64,000 nt of DNA, from assembly GCA_964469565.1 (NCBI GenBank), contig CAYXZD010000002.1, positions 1 through 64,000 on the forward strand, written 5' to 3'. Position numbers and translations under genes: made by a program. This stretch comes from GCA-2720975 sp964469565 (GTDB lineage: Bacteria > Planctomycetota > UBA1135 > GCA-002686595). Of the stretch, positions 17,076 through 25,936 are shown in pieces (within the stretch, counting starts at the first letter, position 1; each line of letters begins with the position of its first letter). Under the pieces are notes generated by a model. The model was not told the DNA's origin, did no database searches, and saw nothing but the letters and a program-made list of their open reading frames with translations.

Positions 17076-18461
17076 CTAGTGTCCCTTGATGGCCTCGTAA
17101 CCATCTTGCGCACGCTCAAACTCGCCCCTGGCAACCTCCTGCACCTTCGCCAAGAGTCCCGGCTCCGCAGCGTCAGTAAAGACATAGAACTTCCACAGAT
17201 TCTGATAGGACTCCTCCAAGTCCTTCAGCCGAGGAACACGGTGAGTGAACTCCGAGAGGGGTCGCACTCCCTCCACACCCGGCCAACGCACATGGATGCG
17301 CGCCTCCTTGAGCTGCATGCTGCGTGCGGGGCAGTACACAATAACCTTGACCTCTTGGCCCGTTGCAAAACGGACTAGTTCCGTGATGCGATCCTCCATG
17401 TCCTGGCGTGCCTCGCGTGCGCCCGGGGAGAAGAATCTCTCGAGAAGTTCTGCTTGCACATCCTCGTTGCCATATCGAGGAAACACACAGGCACGCTTAT
17501 ACAATCGGCGAGTTCGCAATCGGTCGGTAAGGTCAAGAACCTGAGTTTGCAAATCGGCCCGCAGTTCACCCGCAGCCCGATCCAAGACGTCGAGCACGGA
17601 GGCATCCGTTTGATCTTGCAGGTCCGACTCACTCAAAGCCCCATTGGCGACGAGGTGTTCAATCGCCCTCGCCACCAAGGCACCGGCGCAGACCTTGGCG
17701 TGGTGATAGTACACACGCTCAGAAAAGTAATAGCGCGCCTCTAGCATTCGCACGATCTCGCTCAGGATGTCCTCGCGTAGCAGCGCGTGCTTCGCTAGGT
17801 CGATGTAGAGGTTTCCGCTCTTGCGGTCAATCTTGAAATAGCTCGTGACTCGCGGGTCAACTTCAAGTCGCAGACCGGTGAAGTAAGCATCGCGCCCAAG
17901 GTAGTCCAGGATATCTGCCCCGATCGTTCCACCGATGATCTGCTGCCAATACGGCGGCACCTCCACCCGCCCAGGGGTGCCCGGCGGGACCAGAATGCTA
18001 AACACCTCGTCATGCACACCCAGTTCACGGAGCACCTGCCCTAGGCCACGCTTGGAGTCGAACAGGCGCTTGAAGCGATGCGGCTTATCGTGTCGCTCAA
18101 AGAGCCCGTCCTGGTCCTCAACACTGTGGCCGTGGGGAATGTGCGCCACATCGTGGAGCAAGGCTGCCATGCGGATCACGCGCGCCTCCTCTGCGCTCAC
18201 GCTGAGGCTCCCGGCCGGGTCGAGGTCAAACGACAAGCGCATAGAGTCAATCATCTTCTGCGCCATGTGCACTGTTCCAATGGAGTGATCGAAGCGTGTA
18301 TGCAAAGCGCCGGGGTAGACCAGATAGGCCGTGCCCAGTTGCTTGACTCCACGCAATCGTTGCAACTCGCGGGTATCGAGGACGCGCAACTCCTCGTGGG
18401 TCAAGTACACGTCACCGTGGACCGGATCCCGCAATACACTGAAGCGATCCATGCGACCCAT
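17076..18461 (-). CDS. HD-domain phosphohydrolase (SAMHD1/dGTPase-like)
   Basis: The 461-residue protein begins with the family motif DPVHGDVYLTHEELRVLDT and carries the metal-binding set: His in HTRFDHSIG, the HD pair in LLHDVAHIPHGH and the later Asp in ADILDYLGRDAYF. Proteins of this family hydrolyse dNTPs or related phosphate esters, often dGTP. A second in-frame ATG three codons downstream (18452) is also possible. It is followed, or overlapped in context, by hldD whose stop lies upstream at 18471, so the two genes run head to tail with a 9-base gap (hldD first). The substrate is not determined by sequence. Confidence 0.85.
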   Translation of the reverse strand: MGRMDRFSVLRDPVHGDVYLTHEELRVLDTRELQRLRGVKQLGTAYLVYPGALHTRFDHSIGTVHMAQKMIDSMRLSFDLDPAGSLSVSAEEARVIRMAALLHDVAHIPHGHSVEDQDGLFERHDKPHRFKRLFDSKRGLGQVLRELGVHDEVFSILVPPGTPGRVEVPPYWQQIIGGTIGADILDYLGRDAYFTGLRLEVDPRVTSYFKIDRKSGNLYIDLAKHALLREDILSEIVRMLEARYYFSERVYYHHAKVCAGALVARAIEHLVANGALSESDLQDQTDASVLDVLDRAAGELRADLQTQVLDLTDRLRTRRLYKRACVFPRYGNEDVQAELLERFFSPGAREARQDMEDRITELVRFATGQEVKVIVYCPARSMQLKEARIHVRWPGVEGVRPLSEFTHRVPRLKDLEESYQNLWKFYVFTDAAEPGLLAKVQEVARGEFERAQDGYEAIKGH

Positions 18462-18470
18462 CAGTGCCCC

Positions 18471-19463
18471 TCAGTCCCGCTGGCCGGATTGAATGTCAAG
18501 GCGAGCCACGTACTGGTCAACCCCTGCTTCCAGTGTTGTGAATGGGGTGCTGTATCCCGCTTCACGCAAGCGATCCATGCGCGCCTCTGTGAAATACTGG
18601 TACCGTTCGCGCAGATCGTCGGGCGTTGGAATGAACTCAATCGACTCCGGCTTCCCCATGGCCGCGAATGTCGCCCGTACCAGATCCAAGAAAGTTCGCG
18701 CCGTACCTGTGCCTAGGTTGTAAATGCCTCGCTCGATTGGGTGATCGAGAGCAAACCGGAGAACGTCAACTACATCCTGTACGTAGATGAAATCGCGCAT
18801 CTGTCCGCCATCGCAATAGTCGGGGTGGTGGCTCTTGAACAAGCGCACACAGCCTTGCTCTCGGATCTGGTGATACGCCTGCAAGACTACGCTCGCCATG
18901 CGCCCCTTGTGGGCCTCGCCAAAGCCATACACATTGAAGAACTTGAATCCGGCCCAATGGGGAGGCGTCAGCCCCAATCGCTCTTGCTCCAAAACCCACA
19001 GATCGAAGTCTAGTTTGGACTGACCGTAGGGATTGAGAGGTTCCAATGCCGCCATGCGATCTTCGTCATCGTCATATCCTAATTGACCGTCTCCGTACGT
19101 CGCCGCCGAACTGGCATAGACGAGGGGGGTCTGCGTCACCGTGCAGAATTCCCACAGGGCCCGGCTGTAATCAAGATTGACACGCTTGAGAAAACCCAGG
19201 TCTAGCTCCGTCGTATCCGTGCAGGCTCCGAGATGCACAATGCCCCGCAGGACGGGACGCTCTTGTTCCAGGTATGAGAGCACTTCGTCCTGGGCAAAAG
19301 TCTCGCCAAACTCTAGCCCAGCGTGATCGGGGCGCATGTTGCCCGCAAACGTCTCCTGCTTGTCCACACTGACAATGGGCACACCAGCCCCATTGCAGGC
19401 TTCCACAAGCCGTGCACCGATGAAGCCTGCAGCACCTGTAATCAAGAGTGGGGCGGAGGGCAT
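18471..19463 (-). CDS. hldD: ADP-L-glycero-D-manno-heptose 6-epimerase
   Basis: The ATG at 19463 gives 330 residues, the usual length for HldD; an upstream in-frame extension to 19865 lacks the Rossmann start and is rejected. Visible motifs are TGAAGFIG (NAD(P) loop), YASSAATYG, the catalytic PYGQSK (YxxxK) and the HldD-specific FFNVYGFGEAHKGRMASV and GGQMRDFIYVQDV. It converts ADP-D-glycero- to ADP-L-glycero-D-manno-heptose in the cytoplasm for the LPS inner core. This agrees with the lipid A and LPS-kinase genes found at 53-55 kb and 63.5 kb. It is divergent from the DUF3524 glycosyltransferase gene. Confidence 0.9.
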   Translation of the reverse strand: MPSAPLLITGAAGFIGARLVEACNGAGVPIVSVDKQETFAGNMRPDHAGLEFGETFAQDEVLSYLEQERPVLRGIVHLGACTDTTELDLGFLKRVNLDYSRALWEFCTVTQTPLVYASSAATYGDGQLGYDDDEDRMAALEPLNPYGQSKLDFDLWVLEQERLGLTPPHWAGFKFFNVYGFGEAHKGRMASVVLQAYHQIREQGCVRLFKSHHPDYCDGGQMRDFIYVQDVVDVLRFALDHPIERGIYNLGTGTARTFLDLVRATFAAMGKPESIEFIPTPDDLRERYQYFTEARMDRLREAGYSTPFTTLEAGVDQYVARLDIQSGQRD

Positions 19464-19594
19464 AGGCCGGCAGGATAGCACAGGTGACCGACTGACGGCC
19501 GACAAGGGGTACCATCTTCTGGAGCAGGTCAATCCAAGACCAAAGTGCCAGCCCCGCCCTGCACAGTCTCTTCCCCACTCCCTACCCTGCAAGC

Positions 19595-20722
19595 ATGGAT
19601 TCCAGCCTCGACATCCTCGCAATCGAACCTTGGCTTGGGGGCAGCCACGAGCAGTTCCTGAGGGGTTTCGAGCGCCACTCACGCCATTCGTTGCAAATCG
19701 TCGGCCTGCCCGCCCGGCACTGGCAGTGGCGCATGGACGGGTCCGCCTATCCGCTGGCCCAGCGCATCTTGCGAGGAATTGAGTCTGGAGCACTGAGAAG
19801 GCCCCACGCACTTCTGGTGAGTGACTACCTCGACTTGCCACGTCTGCGCGGCTTCCTGCCACCATCCCTCGCCAGCCTGCCCGCCCTGCTCTACTTTCAC
19901 GAGAATCAACTCACTTACCCCCAATCCGAAACTGATCGGACTCACTCGGCCCACCACGGGTTTACAAACATCCTTTCGTGCCTCGCAGCCCAAGCCATCG
20001 TCTTCAACTCTCAATTCCACCGCGAGGAATTCACGGCCGCCGCCTCCCTATTGCTCCATCGTCTCCCCCAACCCTCGCCCAAGGCTGCGTTCTCCCAAGC
20101 AATTGAACGCGCCCACGTCATCTACCCTGGCATTGAATCGCAAGCGTGCCCGCTGAGCCCAGGCCCACCAGCAGGGTCCCCGCTGCGTCTAGCCTTCAAC
20201 CACCGTTGGGAGCACGACAAGGATCCGTGTGCCTTCCTCGATGCGGTCTGTACGGTTCGGGGCCGCGGCTATTGCGTTGACGTAGTCATCCTCGGTCAAC
20301 AGTTTGAAGCCACTCCGCCTGACTGGGTGAGCGGGCTCGCCGCCCTCACTCCCCCGCCCCTCCAACAGGGGTTTGCACCTGAGAGGAGCGACTACCTGCA
20401 CTGGCTCGGTCAATGCGACTTCGCAGTCTCTACAGCACTTCACGAGTTCTATGGCATGTCCATACTAGAGGCCCTCGCCTGTGGCTGCTCCGCCCTCGCG
20501 CCGTACCGTTTGGCCTACCCTGAGGTCCTCAGCAAAGCAGCCCTCTATACGAGCCATACAGAATTGATCGAACGGCTCGTACATGCAGCACAAGACCCAG
20601 CGGAGTACCGCACGGACCAGATTCGCGCATCGAATCACAAGCTCGCACAAACTCACAATTGTGTCTGCACGGCTCAGCAGCTCGACGAGATCCTCCACGG
20701 GCTGCACGCTCGAACCCATTGA
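19595..20722 (+). CDS. DUF3524 glycosyltransferase related to tRNA-queuosine alpha-mannosyltransferase
   Basis: The N-terminus has the DUF3524 signature EPWLGGSHEQFLRGF, followed by LPARHWQWRMDGSAYPLA, and then YFHENQLTYPQ. The C-terminal half is a GT-B donor domain with the acidic motif HEFYGMSILEALACG, which binds the nucleotide sugar in GT4-type enzymes. The 375-residue length fits the family, whose animal member (GTDC1/QTMAN) mannosylates queuosine in tRNA-Asp. A bacterial homologue may act on queuosine tRNA or on another acceptor. No queuosine-synthesis gene is in the window. It starts 131 bases from the divergent hldD gene, so an envelope-sugar role is an alternative. Confidence 0.78.
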   Translation: MDSSLDILAIEPWLGGSHEQFLRGFERHSRHSLQIVGLPARHWQWRMDGSAYPLAQRILRGIESGALRRPHALLVSDYLDLPRLRGFLPPSLASLPALLYFHENQLTYPQSETDRTHSAHHGFTNILSCLAAQAIVFNSQFHREEFTAAASLLLHRLPQPSPKAAFSQAIERAHVIYPGIESQACPLSPGPPAGSPLRLAFNHRWEHDKDPCAFLDAVCTVRGRGYCVDVVILGQQFEATPPDWVSGLAALTPPPLQQGFAPERSDYLHWLGQCDFAVSTALHEFYGMSILEALACGCSALAPYRLAYPEVLSKAALYTSHTELIERLVHAAQDPAEYRTDQIRASNHKLAQTHNCVCTAQQLDEILHGLHARTH

Positions 20723-20817
20723 CCGTCCTAAGCCCTCCAGAGTGGCCCCAAGGCCCCCCGGCGCCCCTACCGATGAGTAGTTCGACACGGTGATTCCAAA
20801 ACGGATAGCTTGATACC

Positions 20818-21498
20818 ATGCCTCGTCGCCCTTCAGGTCCATACCGCCTCGCCCTCACCGCCGTCACGGTCCTTGCCATTGGCGCATTTGGAATCTGCAC
20901 ACTTGAGGACGATCGCGGCCGGCAAGAGTCTCGCGAAGCCCTTCTGCAAGCCCAGCTTCCCTTCTACCCCCTGCGAACTTGCATCGTGAGCGGGGAGCCC
21001 CTCAGCCCAAGTACATTACTTGTGGAAGAATCTGAGGGCCGCATCTTCCTCCTGGCCACGCCCAGTGCCCAGGCCGAGTTTTTGCGAAGTCTGCGCCCCT
21101 ACCACGACATCCTCGAACAAACGCTCATTCGATCCCAAGTTGAGGACTATCCCCTCGATCGCTGCATCGTCAGTGGCAATCCATTAGGCCCCCCGCGAGA
21201 GACCGTTCAGCATCTGCAGGGCCTGCAACTCATGCGCCTCTGTTGCACCGATTGTGTTGAGGCCATCCAAGACAACCCCGAGCAGTTCGTGCGCACACTC
21301 GAATCAGCCTACAGGAATCATGCCCTAGAGGAACTGAACGAAGCTCCCGGATTCTGCCCCGTCACGGGTGCCGCACTCGGACCCCGCAGCATCGAGTTGA
21401 TGTGGGGGAATCAACTCATTCGCCTAGCTGATGAGGCAGCTCGGCGTGTCTTCTTGAGCCAGCCCTGGCGCTATGTCAGCGACAGTGAAAGCCGCTAG
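20818..21498 (+). CDS. Membrane-anchored protein with three YHS-like Cys modules
   Basis: The 226-residue protein has one N-terminal hydrophobic segment (about residues 8-25). Three degenerate repeats follow, each opening with a short Cys-x-x-x-Gly-x-x-Leu turn: CIVSGEPLSP, CIVSGNPLGP and CPVTGAALGP. Each continues into a strand pair and a helix; the second also has CCTDCVEAIQ. The pattern (Cys-Pro-Val-Thr-Gly, small hydrophobic strands, then FxxxPxxY) resembles YHS/TRASH metal-binding modules, here tandem and partly Cys-poor. I do not know its function; metal or cofactor binding at the membrane is a guess. It stands alone, convergent with the LeuB-like gene. Confidence 0.72.
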   Translation: MPRRPSGPYRLALTAVTVLAIGAFGICTLEDDRGRQESREALLQAQLPFYPLRTCIVSGEPLSPSTLLVEESEGRIFLLATPSAQAEFLRSLRPYHDILEQTLIRSQVEDYPLDRCIVSGNPLGPPRETVQHLQGLQLMRLCCTDCVEAIQDNPEQFVRTLESAYRNHALEELNEAPGFCPVTGAALGPRSIELMWGNQLIRLADEAARRVFLSQPWRYVSDSESR

Positions 21499-21552
21499 GC
21501 CATCAGCAAGCTAACGCGCTTTTCAGGAGCGGATCCGAACAGGTCCAAGGGG

Positions 21553-22623
21553 CTAAGAGCGCACCGTCAAGGAACGCAGTTCAGCGAGGACCATGTCCCC
21601 CACCTCACCGGTTGCGTGCAATCCGGTGGAAACACCCTTGAGTTGGCCGGATTGCAGCAGGTTTGTGACAGCTGTTTCGATGGCCTTCTCGGCCTCCTTT
21701 TCGCCCACATAACCCAGCATCATTGCTCCAGCCAGGATAGCGGCCACGGGAGAAGCTACGTCCTTGCCTGCATGCTTGGGAGCCGAACCGTGAATGGGCT
21801 CAAACAGGCTCACGCGCCCGGGGTGAATGTTCCCAGAGGCTGCGATACCCATCCCGCCCTGCACTATCGCTCCAAGGTCGGTAATGATATCGCCGAACAG
21901 GTTGGGCGTAACAGCCACATCGAACCACTCGGGGTTCTTCACCATCCACATGCAAGCGGCATCGATGTAGGCATGCTCGGTAGAGATGTCAGGATACTCG
22001 GTGGCCACCTCAGCGAAGACGCGAGTCCAAAGGTCGTGGGCCCGAACCGCGTTGGCCTTGTCGATGAGGGTCACCGTCTTGTTCTTGTTGCGAGCACGAG
22101 CGGTTTCGAAGGCATAGCGGACGGCTCGTTCGACTCCACCCCGGGTGTACACCATGGTCTGAGTGGAGACCTCATGGGATTGCCCCTTGTGCGCAAAGCC
22201 ATGCATGCCCGTATAGGCTCCCTCAGTGTTTTCGCGGATGATGACCATGTCCACATCCGCGGGAGTCTTGTCCTTCAGGGGACACAAGTCGGCGCTCAGC
22301 AACTTGATGGGACGAAGATTGATAAACAGGTCGAGATCAAAGCGGCACTTGGCAATGATGCCGTACTCGATCTTGCCCGGTTCCATGCGCGGATCACCAA
22401 TCGCACCGAGGTAGATCGCACTCTGCTGCTTCACCTCTTCAAAAGCTGTGTCGGGGAAGATCTCACCCGTATCAATGAAGTGCTGGCTGCCAAACGGGTA
22501 ATGGGTCTTGTGCAGGCTGAACCCAAGAATCTCAGCAGCCAAATCGACCACGCGCATGGCTTGATCTGTTACTTCAGGACCGATTCCGTCTCCCGCAATG
22601 ATGGCGATGTCGTGTTGAGTCAT
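21553..22623 (-). CDS. LeuB-like 3-isopropylmalate/isocitrate dehydrogenase
   Basis: The ATG at 22623 gives 356 residues, the length of LeuB; the 22854 frame start adds an unlikely leader. Family motifs include IAGDGIGPEV, NLRPIKLL, IRENTEGAYTGMHG and NLFGDIITDLGA. The substrate loop reads EYGII, matching the E-x-G-L-L loop whose two hydrophobic residues contact the isopropyl group in isopropylmalate dehydrogenase, so leucine synthesis is favoured over isocitrate. The neighbour upstream, 26 bases away, is a fused aconitase-family hydro-lyase, the enzyme that would make its substrate. Isocitrate remains an alternative, since the other genes of the operon serve acyl-CoA metabolism. Confidence 0.82.
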   Translation of the reverse strand: MTQHDIAIIAGDGIGPEVTDQAMRVVDLAAEILGFSLHKTHYPFGSQHFIDTGEIFPDTAFEEVKQQSAIYLGAIGDPRMEPGKIEYGIIAKCRFDLDLFINLRPIKLLSADLCPLKDKTPADVDMVIIRENTEGAYTGMHGFAHKGQSHEVSTQTMVYTRGGVERAVRYAFETARARNKNKTVTLIDKANAVRAHDLWTRVFAEVATEYPDISTEHAYIDAACMWMVKNPEWFDVAVTPNLFGDIITDLGAIVQGGMGIAASGNIHPGRVSLFEPIHGSAPKHAGKDVASPVAAILAGAMMLGYVGEKEAEKAIETAVTNLLQSGQLKGVSTGLHATGEVGDMVLAELRSLTVRS

Positions 22624-22649
22624 GGTGTTTTGGCTGAATCTAAGGTGCG

Positions 22650-24656
22650 CTAGACGTGTGAAGGAGAACGGAACATGCCAGGGGTGTAGGCCACAATGCG
22701 GCCCTCGACGGCACTGGCCGCCACGGTCAGGGGAGACCCTAGATACAGTCGGCCTGGTCCGCTGCGTCCATTGAAGTTGCGATTGATAGCGCTGATTGAG
22801 ACCTGTTCGCGGCTTTCCGAAACCCCCGGTCCACAGCCGATGCAGGCCCCACAACCAGGATCGATCATTTCGACTCCAGCGCGTTCAAACACCTGCAGGT
22901 ATCCTTTACGAGCAGCGTAGGCAGCCACATCTTCAGACCCAAACTGCACGAGCATGCGTGTGCCCTTTGCAAGCGAGCGACCGGCATCGAGGGCTTCGCT
23001 AAGAACCTGAGCATAGAAATCCATGTCATGTTCCTTGCCCGCAGTGCAGGATCCCCCGTAGGCGATCTGAATCGGCACGTCCTTCTGGAGGTCATTGATA
23101 CTGCATCCATAAGTCGGGTCACCGGGTTCGGCCACCATCGCCGTGAGCGATCCTAGGTCGATGCGATGGACGCCGCCGGCATACTCTGCACCTGCATCGG
23201 GCGCCACAAAGCGAGCTCGGAATGCATCGGGTTCGGTGCCCTCACGGCGCGCGGCAATCCACTCCGCGGTCACATCGTCACCCTCGCAGATGCCTGAGCG
23301 AGCAGAGCATTCAGTAGCCATATTGCAGAGCGTCGCCCGCTCATCCATCGATAGAGAGACTAGACCGGGTCCGCCAAACTCCATCACTCGATCAAGGGTC
23401 TCTTCTCGCTTCGCGTGGTTTGCCAGAATGTGCAGGATCAGATCCTTGGCCGTCACCCCGGGGCCTAATTCGCCCACCAGTTCAAAGCGAATGGACTCCG
23501 GCACGTTCACAATCGTGAAACCCGAGTAGATTAGACTCGCGTATTCGGTAGCACCGACACCGTAGGTCAAGGCATTACTGCCTCCCCCCATGCAGGTGTG
23601 TGAGTCCGTCGCCTGGATGAAATCACCAGGATCGACAAAGTTCTCGCGTGCGACCTGATGGCAGATACCGGGCGAAACTCCGTTCTTGGCGGAATAATCC
23701 CGCACACCCGTATGGGCTTGGAATCTGTTTTGCTCATCGCGCAGGTTTTGAATCAAGTCCCCAAAAGGGGCCATGCGCGGAACCCCGTCTGCATAGAGAA
23801 GGTGGTCCTCAAAGACTGCAAAGTTTGGGGCGTTGCGAACCTGATAATCCGGGCCGTATTCCTGACCGAGGAAATAGTGTACCTGAGCAGTCGTAAACTC
23901 GTGGCTGTAGCCACCATCGACTTGAACAAGGCAGACATCACCGGGCTTGACCGCCGCCGGACGCTCCTCGACCGGTCCCACAACCTTGGTGGCGATGACT
24001 TTCTCTGCCATGGTCATCGCTCGCACTTGCGTATCGACTTTCGGTACGGAAACTTCCCCTCGGGCATAGTCTAGGGCAAATGAGAACAGGCTGCCCCGCT
24101 CAACGATCGCGGCACTGATTGGATCGAGGCGCGAGGTGAATTCCTCGAGAGGAATCTCCTCCCCGGCTTGCAGACGTTCGAGTTGATCGTAGTCCCCCAT
24201 CAATTGGCCGAGGTTGACGTTGTTTCGCCTGTGGATCGGCGCAAATGACGAAGCTACGACCAGATAGACTCCTGACCAACGCTCGGCCTGTGGAGCGGTC
24301 TCCCGACTGGACCCGGTGCCCTTGCGTTGGCCCGAGACAATCACCTCAAAGTCCGAGTCCAGCAATGCACGAGACCCGAAAACCCGCTCGCCGTTCTCAT
24401 CGAGAAGCCCTGCGTAGGCATCCAATGCAATGTCTTCAGGTCGGTGGCGGAAGCAGACCCACGCTGGGGTCATTGTATCGGTATTGATGTCATCCAACAG
24501 GCTCTCGGGGTTCACGTCCCGCATGCGGAGGTCCGCGTCTCCACGCAACTGAGCACCAATCCGGTCGAGTTCCTTCGTCAGGAACAAGACACGCTTGCCT
24601 GGGGTCAAGCGAACGACCCTACGGCCGTCGGCCGCTGTATGAATCAACGGGTTCAT
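22650..24656 (-). CDS. Aconitase-family hydro-lyase, swivel domain fused ahead of the catalytic domain
   Basis: The 668-residue protein (ATG 24656, 7 bases after the thiolase stop) joins two normally separate parts. The first 215 residues are the swivel (LeuD-like) domain with the loop GQRKGTGSSRETA. The rest is the Fe-S catalytic domain, with ATDSHTCMGGGSNAL, GSCTAGKEHD and PGCGACIGCGPG; the GSCT Cys and the CxxC pair should bind the [4Fe-4S] cluster. In most IPM isomerases the subunits are separate genes, and in AcnA-type aconitases the swivel is C-terminal. It isomerises a hydroxy-tricarboxylate, either citrate/isocitrate or 2-/3-isopropylmalate; pairing with a LeuB-like gene favours the latter. 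Confidence 0.8.
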   Translation of the reverse strand: MNPLIHTAADGRRVVRLTPGKRVLFLTKELDRIGAQLRGDADLRMRDVNPESLLDDINTDTMTPAWVCFRHRPEDIALDAYAGLLDENGERVFGSRALLDSDFEVIVSGQRKGTGSSRETAPQAERWSGVYLVVASSFAPIHRRNNVNLGQLMGDYDQLERLQAGEEIPLEEFTSRLDPISAAIVERGSLFSFALDYARGEVSVPKVDTQVRAMTMAEKVIATKVVGPVEERPAAVKPGDVCLVQVDGGYSHEFTTAQVHYFLGQEYGPDYQVRNAPNFAVFEDHLLYADGVPRMAPFGDLIQNLRDEQNRFQAHTGVRDYSAKNGVSPGICHQVARENFVDPGDFIQATDSHTCMGGGSNALTYGVGATEYASLIYSGFTIVNVPESIRFELVGELGPGVTAKDLILHILANHAKREETLDRVMEFGGPGLVSLSMDERATLCNMATECSARSGICEGDDVTAEWIAARREGTEPDAFRARFVAPDAGAEYAGGVHRIDLGSLTAMVAEPGDPTYGCSINDLQKDVPIQIAYGGSCTAGKEHDMDFYAQVLSEALDAGRSLAKGTRMLVQFGSEDVAAYAARKGYLQVFERAGVEMIDPGCGACIGCGPGVSESREQVSISAINRNFNGRSGPGRLYLGSPLTVAASAVEGRIVAYTPGMFRSPSHV

Positions 24657-24663
24657 GCGCCGA

Positions 24664-25869
24664 TCAGGAAGCTGTGTTCTCGATGAGCATGGCGATGCCT
24701 TGCCCGCCTCCAATGCAGGCGGAGGCAACGCCATATCGCTTCCCGCTGCGACGCAGTTGATAGGCCAGCGTAAGGATCAAACGGGTGCCAGTGGCACCGA
24801 GGGGGTGGCCTAGACTAATCGCACCGCCATTGACATTGCAGCGCTCGCGGTCGAGACCGAGTTCCTTCTCGCAGCCCAGGTACTGAGCACTGAAAGCCTC
24901 GTTGATTTCAAAGTAGTCCACATCCTCAGTCTTGAGATTGGCCTTTTTCAACACGGACCGGATGGCCGGGACTGGACCGATTCCCATTTCCTTGGGGTCC
25001 ACGCCCACGTAGCTCCAACCCCGAATGGTGGCCATAACATCAAGGTGATCCGCAGCAGCGCGTTCGGCTGTGGTCACGACCACTGAAGCTGCCCCGTCTA
25101 CGATGCCACTGGCATTGCCAGCCGTGACCGTGCCCTCTTTGCCAAAGGCCGCCCGTAGGCCGCTGAGCCCTTCGAGAGTCGTATCGGGCTTGATGTGATC
25201 GTCGGTATCAATGATGCGCTCCCCGCGCCGGCTCTTGAGAGTCACGGGGGCGATTTCCTCTGCGAAGCGTCCCTCGCTGACAGCCTTCGCCCCAAGTTCG
25301 TGGCTGCGCAAGGCAAACTCGTCTTGAGCGGAGCGATCAATCCCCAACCGCTTAGCGATACGCTCGGCCGTCTGCGCCATGTAGGAATCCGCGACCGGGT
25401 CGTAAAGACTGGCAAAGAGCAAGTCCTGCATCTCGGGGGCTGTCCCGAAGGGGAAACCACGGCGGGCACCGTACAACACATAGGGGGCCTGACTCATACT
25501 CTCCATGCCACCCGCCAACACCGTGGCGGCCTCACCCAGTTGAATCATCTGGGCCGCATTGACGATGGATTGAATCCCAGATCCACACAGACGATTGACC
25601 GTGAGTGCGCCCGATGGCTCTGGGATACCTGACTTGAGGGCAACGTGACGCGCTCCATAAATCGCATCCACCGATGTCTGCAAGGCGTTGCCAATCACGA
25701 CGTGGTCCACAGTCTCAGGTGCAACCTTGGCTCGCTCAAGTGCCGCTACTGAGGCGTGCACACTGAGGTCGATTGCCGACAGGTCTTTGAACACACCAAA
25801 CCCTGGCGTGCCCACATACTCGGCCATGGGAGTCCGGGCTCCACCGACGATGACAACTTCTTGACTCAT
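24664..25869 (-). CDS. Acetyl-CoA acyltransferase (thiolase)
   Basis: The 401-residue product shows all three thiolase active-site boxes: the nucleophilic Cys in VNRLCGSGIQS, the His in GGAISLGHPLGATG and the second Cys in SACIGGGQG. It cleaves 3-ketoacyl-CoA to acetyl-CoA plus a shortened acyl-CoA, or runs in reverse. It follows the enoyl-CoA hydratase gene by 67 bases and precedes the hydro-lyase gene closely. A second thiolase heads this same operon, suggesting different chain-length preferences. Specificity cannot be inferred. Confidence 0.9.
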   Translation of the reverse strand: MSQEVVIVGGARTPMAEYVGTPGFGVFKDLSAIDLSVHASVAALERAKVAPETVDHVVIGNALQTSVDAIYGARHVALKSGIPEPSGALTVNRLCGSGIQSIVNAAQMIQLGEAATVLAGGMESMSQAPYVLYGARRGFPFGTAPEMQDLLFASLYDPVADSYMAQTAERIAKRLGIDRSAQDEFALRSHELGAKAVSEGRFAEEIAPVTLKSRRGERIIDTDDHIKPDTTLEGLSGLRAAFGKEGTVTAGNASGIVDGAASVVVTTAERAAADHLDVMATIRGWSYVGVDPKEMGIGPVPAIRSVLKKANLKTEDVDYFEINEAFSAQYLGCEKELGLDRERCNVNGGAISLGHPLGATGTRLILTLAYQLRRSGKRYGVASACIGGGQGIAMLIENTAS

Positions 25870-25936
25870 GATTGACTGTTTGAATTGACTGCTGAACGGG
25901 TGAGGATGAATGTTGGGGATTGGAGGGCTGCCGAGC

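Noticed and set aside
19464..19865. N-terminal extension of hldD
   Set aside because: The Rossmann GxxGxxG motif begins right after the ATG at 19463; the extra sequence is not homologous in character and would overlap the divergent gene.
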